Assembly (NCBI GenBank): GCA_017881705.1
Contig: JADGQP010000188.1
Coordinates: forward strand, 1 to 5,136
Length of the DNA: 5,136 nucleotides
DNA from: Christensenellaceae bacterium
GTDB taxonomy: Bacteria > Bacillota > Clostridia > Christensenellales > Aristaeellaceae
Reading direction: 5' to 3'
Of the stretch, positions 1 through 4,525 are shown piece after piece (positions within the stretch are counted from its first letter, which is position 1; the number at the start of each line of letters is the position of its first letter). The notes under the pieces are model-generated. The model saw nothing but the letters and a program-made list of their open reading frames with translations. It had not been told where the DNA came from and made no database searches. Both the position numbers and the translations under genes were made by a program.

Positions 1-2
1 AG

Positions 3-416
3 CGCATGCAGGTATCGGAACTCAGCACACAGGGCCGAGGGCGCCATACCACCACACACCGGCAGATGACGCTGCTGCCACAGGGCGGCGTGGTAATCGA
101 CACCCCGGGTATGCGAGAACTGGGCATGGAAGCCGCAGACCTGAGCCACTCCTTTCAGGACATCGAAGCGCTTTCAGCAGGGTGCCGTTTCGCAGACTGC
201 TCGCATACGCGCGAGCCGGGGTGCGCCGTATGCGCCGCGCTGGATACCGGCGCGTTGGACAGACGCAGATACGAAAATTACCTGAAAATCCGGCGGGAGG
301 CAGAGTACGAAAGCCTTTCCGCCCGTGGACGCGAAGCCGCGAAGATCCAACGGATGTTCGGTGGCAAGCGTGCCATGAAACAGTTGCTGACCGCCGCCAA
401 GGATAAACGCCAATAA
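3..416 (+). CDS. rsgA: Ribosome small subunit-dependent GTPase A (RsgA/YjeQ), C-terminal part
   Basis: This is the C-terminal ~137 residues of RsgA, the circularly permuted GTPase that acts in late 30S subunit maturation in the cytoplasm. The N-terminal OB fold and the G4, G5 and G1 motifs lie off the left edge, so the ATG at position 6 is internal. Counting that Met as residue 1, the fragment begins in the switch region (GRGRHTTTHR, 10-19), followed by the G3 motif DTPG (32-35) in the family-typical context IDTPGMREL. The zinc-binding site follows as C60, C65, H67 and C73, the arrangement specific to RsgA. The lysine/arginine-rich helical tail ends in KDKRQ. The reading frame is intact to its TAA stop, with no sign of decay. 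The next gene is on the same strand 258 bp downstream and has its own promoter, so it is probably a separate transcript. Confidence 0.96.
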   Translation, partial: RMQVSELSTQGRGRHTTTHRQMTLLPQGGVVIDTPGMRELGMEAADLSHSFQDIEALSAGCRFADCSHTREPGCAVCAALDTGALDRRRYENYLKIRREAEYESLSARGREAAKIQRMFGGKRAMKQLLTAAKDKRQ

Positions 417-431
417 CCCTTGCACATCTTA

Positions 432-450
432 AACCGGCTTCTCGTCGGTT
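432..450 (+). terminator. Small stem-loop after rsgA, possible weak terminator
   Basis: AACCGGC (432-438) pairs with GTCGGTT (444-450), giving seven pairs including one G-T, around a 5-nt loop. It starts 15 nt after the rsgA stop codon. There is no T-tract beyond the two T's of the stem itself, so it is a poor intrinsic terminator. It could instead protect the 3' end or be chance. Confidence 0.25.
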
Positions 451-509
451 CAGGCCGCCGACACACCAGCGGAAAAGCCTGCGTATAATGGATTCGCACA
501 CGCATTGCA

Positions 510-548
510 GCGCCGCATAAGGTGTAAAAACACCACCTTATGCGGCGC
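510..548. repeat. 15-bp perfect inverted repeat with A-rich loop
   Basis: GCGCCGCATAAGGTG (510-524) is perfectly complementary to CACCTTATGCGGCGC (534-548), with the 9-nt loop TAAAAACAC. The top of the stem can rearrange: GGTGT (521-525) can pair instead with ACACC (530-534), shifting the apex. A 15-bp perfect stem is very unlikely by chance. No T-run follows on either strand, so it is not a textbook intrinsic terminator. It lies between rsgA and the regulator promoter and could be an rsgA 3'-end structure, an element of an unannotated short RNA, or a small dispersed palindrome. Confidence 0.85.
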
Positions 549-568
549 CTCCGGCAAGGTAACACGGG

Positions 569-588
569 CTCCAAAGCAGACTTTGGAG
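569..588. repeat. 8-bp perfect hairpin upstream of regulator promoter
   Basis: CTCCAAAG (569-576) pairs with CTTTGGAG (581-588) around the tetraloop CAGA. The right arm can alternatively pair with TCCAAA at 602-607 (TTTGGA at 582-587), so two mutually exclusive structures are possible. The hairpin ends about 25 bp before the promoter -35 box, so only transcripts coming from rsgA or an upstream start would contain it. It is followed by TTTCC rather than a clean T-tract. It may end upstream transcription or serve as a protein-binding dyad. Confidence 0.6.
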
Positions 589-613
589 TTTCCTGCAAAT
601 TTCCAAATTGCCC

Positions 614-643
614 TTGACGTAACAATAATTGTTGTGTTATATT
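614..643 (+). promoter_or_regulatory. Sigma-70-type promoter of the regulator/MFS operon
   Basis: TTGACG (614-619, five of six consensus -35 bases) and TATATT (638-643, five of six -10 bases) are separated by 18 bp. Transcription would start near 650, giving a leader of about 25 nt. That leader contains the ribosome binding site AAAGGG (662-667), 7 nt before the regulator ATG at 675. The local composition is AT-rich against a GC-rich background, as expected of a promoter. Confidence 0.75.
620..639. promoter_or_regulatory. Candidate operator dyad in the promoter spacer
   Basis: AACAAT-A-ATTGTT (621-633) is a perfect 6-bp dyad. An offset outer pair TAACA (620-624) and TGTTA (635-639) reaches into the -10 box. 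It sits entirely between the -35 and -10 boxes, where a bound dimeric winged-helix repressor would block RNA polymerase. Dyads of this size and AT content are typical operators of ArsR-like repressors, and the first gene of the operon encodes such a protein, so autoregulation is the simplest inference. No binding is demonstrated. Confidence 0.55.
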
Positions 644-674
644 TGTCGAAACGTAAAGCAGAAAGGGTGTCGGC

Positions 675-1235
675 ATGGAACCCATCGTACTGCGCGATAA
701 AAAGGAACTGGATATATACGTAAATCCCCAGCGGCAAAGGCTGCTGCGGCTGATGACCCTTGCCGGTCGGCCAATGACCCCCAAGCAGCTGTCCGTTAAA
801 ATGGGCGTTTCCCCTTCCTCGGTGCAGTACCACATCAACCGGCTGATGGGATTGAACCTCATTGTACTTGACCACACCCAAAGTATGCGCGGCATCACCG
901 CGCATTATTATACCGCCCCGCCACGCACGATCAGCATTGGGGGCAAAAGCGACGACGATAACAGGCCGCAGCGCCTGGCGCTGATCCAAAACGGTGTAAA
1001 CGGCGTATTCGGCGGCTTTGTCCGCTATCTGGAGCGGGCTCAAAAGCCCGCGGGGGTTTGCCCACCTTACGGCGATGCACTCTGGGGCGTAACGCGCCTG
1101 AAACCCGAGGAGGCAGCGGAATTGCAACGGATAATACAACGCTTCCTTCGGGAGCACGAAACGGCGGAAAGCGGCGGCGAGCCCTGGGAATACGCGCTGA
1201 TCGCCTACCCCGTGACGGAGGACGACCATGCGTAA
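675..1235 (+). CDS. ArsR-like winged helix-turn-helix transcriptional regulator
   Basis: This is a 186-residue cytoplasmic DNA-binding protein. Residues ~15-63 form the helix-turn-helix: the stretch MTPKQLSVKMGV (34-45) matches the first helix and turn, and SPSSVQYHINRLMGL (46-60) the recognition helix, the typical ArsR/HTH_20 pattern (S-x-x-x-V-x-x-H-x-x-x-L). Residues ~62-82 (VLDH...HYYTA) fit the beta wing. The C-terminal half (~95-186) has a long helix around 144-161 (PEEAAELQRIIQRFLREH) and probably carries dimerisation or ligand sensing; I do not recognise its ligand. No conserved cysteine pair suggests a metal-sensing ArsR member. The start is the ATG preceded by AAAGGG at 662-667 and a good promoter. 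Its stop overlaps the next gene's start in ATGCGTAA, indicating translational coupling, so it most likely controls the adjacent exporter and itself. Confidence 0.85.
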   Translation: MEPIVLRDKKELDIYVNPQRQRLLRLMTLAGRPMTPKQLSVKMGVSPSSVQYHINRLMGLNLIVLDHTQSMRGITAHYYTAPPRTISIGGKSDDDNRPQRLALIQNGVNGVFGGFVRYLERAQKPAGVCPPYGDALWGVTRLKPEEAAELQRIIQRFLREHETAESGGEPWEYALIAYPVTEDDHA

Positions 1236-2409
1236 AAATTTGCAGCTGGTCGCTCTGTTACGAAGCCTGGCCACAGGCGTAATCTCCCCCGTGCTCACGC
1301 TGATGGCGCTGTCCCACGGCGCGACCCTGGCCACCCTGTCGCTGGCTCTCGGGGCGTATTCTTTCACGGTGATCGCTGCCGAGTTCCCCAGCGGTGTTTT
1401 TGCCGATCTGTTCGGGCGCAAGCTTTCGTACGTCGTATCCTCGCTTCTCGTGCTGGCAGCTTATGCGCTTTTTCTCGTGTCCAGAAGTTTTGAAATTCTG
1501 CTGCTTGCCATGGTGCTCAACGGTTTGGGCCGCGCTTTCGCCTCCGGCAGCATCGACGCGCTGGCCATCGACGAGGCGACAAACGAAGCCGCACTAGTGA
1601 AGGTGACTGCCCGTTTATCCATACTGGAAAGTGTGGGGCTGGCCGTAGGCGCGTTGGCGGGCGGCTTGCTGGCAGGCCTGGGTACCGCATACTCAGGCAA
1701 CATACTGGCCTGCATGGCGCTTGTCGCCACGATGCTTGCGTTTACCCTGTTTACCGTACACGAAGCGCCTCGCAGTTCCGTCGCTCCGGAAGATCGTCCG
1801 CGTCTGGGCGCGCATCTGAGGGAAAGCCTGGGGTTTGTGAAACGTCGCGGTGTCGTGCGGATGCTGGTTGTCTTTACGGTTCTTTCCGGCTTCGCCATCT
1901 TTGTTGTGGAAACCTACTGGCAGCCCGCTCTGGCCAGTTACAATCCAGAGCCCTGGATGCTTGGCGCGGTGAATTTTATAGGCTTCGGGGCAGTTATTCT
2001 GGGCAGCAAGTTTACGGAATGGCGGTTGACCCGTGCGCCGCATACCACAGCGGTACTGATGCTGGCTCAGAAAGCGCTTTGGGGCGCGAGCCTGTTTGCT
2101 CTGTGGCTTTCCAGCGGTGCAGTAACGTTCGTGGGTAGCTACGCGCTTGGGTACCTGTTCCTGGGCGGTTCAAGCGTGGCTGAAAGTACGCTGCTCAACC
2201 GGGAAGCGCCCTCGGCACAGCGCGCGAGCATCCTTTCGCTGTTTTCCTTTCTGTTGCAAATAGGCGTGTTATTGGCTTCGCTGTGCGGTTATTGGGTCAC
2301 CGCGGCGCTTGGTTTCCGCGCCCTGTGGCTGCTGGCCAGCGGGCTGCTATGCGCCTGTACGCTCGCGTATGCCGTGTATAGGGCGGTTAAACCTCATTTT
2401 AAGCATTAA
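1228..2409 (+). CDS. Major facilitator superfamily (MFS) transporter, probable drug/small-molecule efflux
   Basis: This is a 393-residue polytopic membrane protein of the length expected for a 12-TM MFS carrier. Hydrophobic segments fall roughly at 5-27, 33-55, 67-85, 88-105, 132-152, 155-177, 209-229, 243-260, 271-293, 297-315, 333-356 and 361-385. A polar central loop (~178-208) separates the two six-helix halves. The MFS motif A is seen in the TM2-TM3 loop as GVFADLFGRK (56-65), and SGSIDALAIDE (106-116) near TM4 matches a stretch common in exporter-type members. These support proton-coupled efflux, but the substrate cannot be deduced. Translation starts at the ATG with GGAGG (1217-1221) six bases upstream, inside the 3' end of the regulator gene. 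The 8-bp overlap and the neighbouring repressor-like gene suggest substrate-inducible expression. Confidence 0.92.
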   Translation: MRKNLQLVALLRSLATGVISPVLTLMALSHGATLATLSLALGAYSFTVIAAEFPSGVFADLFGRKLSYVVSSLLVLAAYALFLVSRSFEILLLAMVLNGLGRAFASGSIDALAIDEATNEAALVKVTARLSILESVGLAVGALAGGLLAGLGTAYSGNILACMALVATMLAFTLFTVHEAPRSSVAPEDRPRLGAHLRESLGFVKRRGVVRMLVVFTVLSGFAIFVVETYWQPALASYNPEPWMLGAVNFIGFGAVILGSKFTEWRLTRAPHTTAVLMLAQKALWGASLFALWLSSGAVTFVGSYALGYLFLGGSSVAESTLLNREAPSAQRASILSLFSFLLQIGVLLASLCGYWVTAALGFRALWLLASGLLCACTLAYAVYRAVKPHFKH

Positions 2410-2431
2410 AACCTCCCCCGATCTCACGCCG

Positions 2432-2457
2432 CTTTACGCTATGATTTCGCCGTAAAG
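2432..2457 (+). terminator. Candidate hairpin just after the MFS gene
   Basis: CTTTACG (2432-2438) pairs perfectly with CGTAAAG (2451-2457) across a 12-nt loop. It begins 22 nt after the MFS stop codon. Only TCTT follows, so as a terminator it is weak; the stronger candidate lies at 2574-2604. Confidence 0.35.
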
Positions 2458-2566
2458 TCTTGACATTCCGCCGCTGCACCTTCACCTTCACACCTCGTCA
2501 CAGCATAAAACTGCTCGCAAGCTCCGGTGTATTCGTGCTTGAATAAAATATAGCAAAATAGAGAAT

Positions 2567-2608
2567 CAAAAAGCGCACGTTTCACGTATTTAAGCGAACG
2601 TGCGTTTT
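2567..2608. terminator. Probable bidirectional intrinsic terminator of the MFS operon
   Basis: CGCACGTT (2574-2581) pairs with AACGTGCG (2597-2604) around a 15-nt loop, followed by TTTT (2605-2608). The left side is preceded by an A-run (2568-2572), so the same structure reads as stem plus U-tract on the minus strand too. It lies about 165 nt after the MFS stop. The T-tract is short, so efficiency may be modest. Confidence 0.6.
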
Positions 2609-2708
2609 CAAATCAACAGGCATACCCGTAGGGTTCGTCCGGCGGGCCGCAGAGCGCTAGGCTGTCCGCTAAAATCCGCAATTCCTGCGCGCCACCGCCC
2701 TATCCGCC

Positions 2709-2822
2709 ATGGGCATCTTCCTCATGACCTTTACCTGCTCGTTGGCATACAGCGCCTGCGCCTGGGCAAACCGGCACTTAAAGCCCACGGAATACAGATC
2801 ACCCGTGCACAGCAGGTCATGA
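2709..2822 (+). pseudogene. Possible decayed N-terminal fragment of a membrane-anchored protein
   Basis: From 2709 an open stretch of 37 codons encodes a hydrophobic segment (GIFLMTFTCSLAYSACAW) followed by NRHLKPTEYR. A hydrophobic anchor followed by a short L-K-x-T-E-Y-like strand resembles the start of membrane-anchored metallophosphoesterases. The expected SDLH-type catalytic motif is absent: the frame closes at 2820-2822, and the +1 frame continues only as QITRAQQVMSLRTGEK. There is no ribosome binding site. It may be a frameshifted, truncated remnant or a chance hydrophobic reading. The resemblance is from memory and weak. Confidence 0.18.
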
Positions 2823-2878
2823 GCTTGCGAACGGGCGAAAAGCAATCGCTCTGTTCAGTCGCATTGTCGGCAGCTAAA

Positions 2879-2903
2879 GGGCCGCGGGTAACGCCCGCGG
2901 CCC
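2879..2903. repeat. GC-rich 10-bp hairpin, near-copy of the eno-proximal stem
   Basis: GGGCCGCGGG (2879-2888) pairs perfectly with CCCGCGGCCC (2894-2903) around TAACG. Read on the minus strand it is followed by TTTAG, so it could act as a weak second terminator behind eno. It shares GGCCGCGGGTAAC with the stem at 3070-3092. Confidence 0.7.
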
Positions 2904-2907
2904 TAGA

Positions 2908-3064
2908 CTGTCAAAGAAACCTGATTTCAGGAGGTATCGGAGGGCCTCAGCCCTCTGATTGCCGTTCGTATCGACCGGCTTTGCCGGTCGGGCGAGGAGT
3001 TTGCGGCAGGGCCGCAAACAATACCCGAAACTCAAAAAAGTGGCGAAGTCCACTTTTTTGACAG
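2908..3064. mobile_element. 157-bp unit with terminal inverted repeat CTGTCAAA/TTTGACAG, candidate MITE-like or REP-like element
   Basis: CTGTCAAA (2908-2915) is the reverse complement of TTTGACAG (3057-3064). The interval holds four further hairpins (2936-2959, 2972-2990, 2999-3019, 3032-3061). The unit sits almost symmetrically between two copies of the GGCCGCGGGTAAC stem, 4 nt from the left copy and 5 nt from the right. It encodes no transposase and is too small to be autonomous. The layout suits a non-autonomous repeat inserted in, or duplicated with, a terminator, but mobility is inferred only from structure. A structured RNA is the main alternative. Confidence 0.4.
3032..3061. terminator. 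Symmetrical A6/T6 hairpin, bidirectional terminator
   Basis: TCAAAAAAGTGG (3032-3043) pairs perfectly with CCACTTTTTTGA (3050-3061) around the loop CGAAGT. Read on either strand it gives a GTGG/CCAC stem followed by six T's, the form of a bidirectional intrinsic terminator between convergent genes. The GC-rich part of the stem is only about five pairs. On the minus strand it is the second hairpin after the eno stop. Confidence 0.65.
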
Positions 3065-3069
3065 GCAAA

Positions 3070-3097
3070 GGCCGCGGGTAACACCTGCGGCCCTTTT
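3070..3097. terminator. Terminator-like hairpin immediately after eno
   Basis: GGCCGCGGGT (3070-3079) pairs with ACCTGCGGCC (3083-3092), with one G-T pair and the 3-nt loop AAC. On the minus strand it starts 23 nt after the eno stop codon and is followed by TTTGCC. On the plus strand it is followed by CTTTT (3093-3097). It is therefore a plausible bidirectional terminator serving eno, backed up by the T6 hairpin at 3032-3061. Confidence 0.7.
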
Positions 3098-3115
3098 CCT
3101 ATTACGTTCTTCCCG

Positions 3116-4396
3116 TCAGACGCGAAACGCGTGCTTACCCGGGTAGCTCGCGGCCGCGCCCAATTCTTCTTCAATGCGCAGCAGGCGGTTGTACTTCGCC
3201 ACGCGTTCGGTGCGGCTGGGCGCGCCGGTTTTAATCTGGCCTGCGTTAAGCGCCACGGCCAAGTCGGCGATGGTGGTATCTTCCGTTTCACCGGAGCGGT
3301 GCGAAATCACAGCCGTATAATTGGCCTTGTGCGCCATCTGCACCGCCTGGATGGTTTCCCAGAGGGAGCCAATCTGGTTGAGTTTAATCAGGATGGAGTT
3401 CGCGCTGCCTTCGTTAATGCCGCGCATCAACCGCTGGGTATTGGTCACGAACAGGTCGTCCCCCACCAGCTGCACCTTGGCGCCCAGCTCAGCGTTGAGC
3501 TTCTTCCAGCCTTCCCAGTCCTCTTCGGCTAAAGCGTCCTCCAGAGAGGCAATGGGGTATTTCTCCACAAGCCCTTTCCAATAGGCAATCAGCTCAACGG
3601 TCGTGTAATGGGTGCCGTGTTTGGGCAGCGTATAGCCGTCCTTGGTTTTCCACTCGCTGGAGGCGGCGTCCACGGCGAGCATAAAATGCTCATAGGGCTT
3701 ATAGCCGGCTTTTTCAATCGCGCGCAGCAGGTATTGGATGGCCTCCTCGTCGCTTTGCAGGTTGGGAGCATAGCCGCCCTCGTCACCCACGGCGGTGGAA
3801 AGCCCGTCCTTTTTCAGAATGCCCGCCAGCGCGTGGAATACCTCGGCGCTCCAGCGCAGCCCTTCGGTGAAAGAAGGTGCGCCGACCGGCATAATCATAA
3901 ACTCCTGGATATCCACGTTGTTCGTAGCGTGCGCGCCGCCGTTTAGCACGTTCATCATGGGCACAGGCAGCGTATGCGCCGCCGCGCCGCCCAGAAAGCG
4001 ATACAGCGGCACGCCCTGCGCCTGCGCGGCAGCCCTGGCCGCGGCCAGCGACACCGCCAGGATGGCGTTGGCGCCCAAGCGGGATTTATCCTTTGTGCCA
4101 TCCAGCGCGATCATCGTCTGGTCTATTTCCGCGGTCTGCGCGGCGTCCATGCCATGCAGCGCGCGGTTAATCTCACCGTTAATGTGGCCGACGGCCTTCA
4201 GCACGCCCTTGCCGCCGAAGCGAGCCGGATCCTGGTCGCGCAGTTCCAACGCCTCAAATTGACCGGTGGACGCGCCGCTGGGTACAGACGCGGTCGCCTC
4301 CACGCCGTTTTGCAGGGTCACCACGGCTTCCACCGTGGGGTTTCCGCGGGAATCGATAATCTCGCGCCCGTGGACATTCTCAATTAAATATTTCAT
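3116..4396 (-). CDS. eno: Enolase (phosphopyruvate hydratase)
   Basis: This complete 426-residue cytoplasmic enolase interconverts 2-phosphoglycerate and phosphoenolpyruvate in glycolysis and gluconeogenesis, using Mg2+. The N-terminus reads VHGREIIDSRGNPTVE (8-23), followed by the mobile loop PSGASTG (39-45). Catalytic and ligand residues are in place: H156 (NGGAHA), E165 (QEF), E206 in GDEGGYAP (proton shuttle), the metal ligands D243, E286 (SLED) and D313 (VGDD), K338 within the signature ILIKLNQIGSLWET (general base), H366 in SHRSGETED, and K389 in QIKTG. Length is normal for the family. The start is the ATG at 4394-4396, with GGAGG (4405-4409) 8 nt upstream; an upstream in-frame ATG at 4436-4438 would add 14 unconserved residues and has no better site. 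The gene appears monocistronic, with its own promoter. Confidence 0.98.
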   Translation of the reverse strand: MKYLIENVHGREIIDSRGNPTVEAVVTLQNGVEATASVPSGASTGQFEALELRDQDPARFGGKGVLKAVGHINGEINRALHGMDAAQTAEIDQTMIALDGTKDKSRLGANAILAVSLAAARAAAQAQGVPLYRFLGGAAAHTLPVPMMNVLNGGAHATNNVDIQEFMIMPVGAPSFTEGLRWSAEVFHALAGILKKDGLSTAVGDEGGYAPNLQSDEEAIQYLLRAIEKAGYKPYEHFMLAVDAASSEWKTKDGYTLPKHGTHYTTVELIAYWKGLVEKYPIASLEDALAEEDWEGWKKLNAELGAKVQLVGDDLFVTNTQRLMRGINEGSANSILIKLNQIGSLWETIQAVQMAHKANYTAVISHRSGETEDTTIADLAVALNAGQIKTGAPSRTERVAKYNRLLRIEEELGAAASYPGKHAFRV

Positions 4397-4445
4397 CGGT
4401 TCAACCTCCGTCCATAAAGAACAGTCCCAATGCGTCATCTTGGCG

Positions 4446-4479
4446 GGTTTCCCCTCTTTTTATCGGTTCAGGGGAAACC
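4446..4479 (-). promoter_or_regulatory. 10-bp stem-loop in the eno 5' leader
   Basis: On the minus strand GGTTTCCCCT pairs perfectly with AGGGGAAACC around a 14-nt loop. The predicted transcription start (~4480-4482) places the stem at the very 5' end of the eno mRNA, where such structures stabilise transcripts. The loop holds TGAACCGAT, which recurs across the eno ribosome-binding/start region (4395-4403). No T-tract follows on the minus strand, so it is unlikely to be an intrinsic terminator for the upstream gene. The leader role is inferred. Confidence 0.6.
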
Positions 4480-4488
4480 TTCGCTTCT

Positions 4489-4515
4489 ATTATATCGCAC
4501 TGGGTAAGAGTTGAA
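4489..4515 (-). promoter_or_regulatory. Candidate eno promoter
   Basis: A perfect -10 hexamer TATAAT lies on the minus strand at 4489-4494. The best -35 candidate is weak: TTCAAC at 4510-4515, with 15-bp spacing. The start would be near 4480-4482, giving a leader of about 85 nt. The perfect -10 in AT-rich intergenic DNA ahead of a highly expressed gene supports the call; the poor -35 lowers confidence. Confidence 0.6.
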
Positions 4516-4525
4516 CCATTTCTTT

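Larger units (their letters stand above)
2879..3092. repeat. Composite array of six consecutive hairpins
   Basis: Six stems occupy almost the whole stretch: GGGCCGCGGG/CCCGCGGCCC (2879-2903); ATCGGAGGGC/GCCCTCTGAT (2936-2959, one G-T); CGACCGGC/GCCGGTCG (2972-2990, loop TTT); GTTTGCGGC/GCCGCAAAC (2999-3019, loop AGG); TCAAAAAAGTGG/CCACTTTTTTGA (3032-3061); GGCCGCGGGT/ACCTGCGGCC (3070-3092, one G-T). The first and last are near-copies sharing GGCCGCGGGTAAC, so they form direct repeats about 190 bp apart. Such density of perfect short-loop stems in non-coding DNA indicates an interspersed repeat or a structured RNA rather than a gene. The open frames through it on both strands are artefacts of its composition. 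Confidence 0.85.
2410..3115. other. Gene-poor 706-bp region between convergent MFS and eno genes
   Basis: No convincing gene was found. The open frames here run through the hairpin array, lack ribosome binding sites and encode arginine- or proline-rich peptides typical of non-coding GC-rich DNA. The region contains two hairpins behind the MFS gene (2432-2457, 2574-2604), a short CACCTTCACCTTCACACC near-tandem stretch around 2476-2493, a weak coding-like remnant at 2709-2822, and a dense set of six hairpins from 2879 to 3092. Confidence 0.7.

Noticed and set aside
450..1421. 323-codon minus-strand open frame opposite the regulator gene
   Set aside because: It is the antisense shadow of the regulator and the start of the MFS gene, crosses the promoter and hairpins, and shows no domain.
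2460..2465. Perfect TTGACA -35-like hexamer
   Set aside because: No -10-like sequence lies at 15-19 bp, and no gene follows.
2600..3061. 153-codon open frame on the + strand
   Set aside because: It runs through at least five hairpins, has no ribosome binding site, starts inside a terminator stem and is arginine/proline-rich without recognisable motifs.
2874..3068. 64-codon open frame on the - strand within the hairpin array
   Set aside because: Its sequence is dictated by the palindromic repeats; there is no ribosome binding site or recognisable domain. Best explained as a by-product of the repeat.
2879..3092. CRISPR array
   Set aside because: Only two copies of one stem are present and the intervening sequence is a single structured 157-bp unit, not regular spacers; no cas genes are present.
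4397..4438. Upstream ATG extending enolase by 14 residues
   Set aside because: The extension is not enolase-like, whereas the ATG at 4394-4396 has GGAGG at a good distance and gives the conserved N-terminus.
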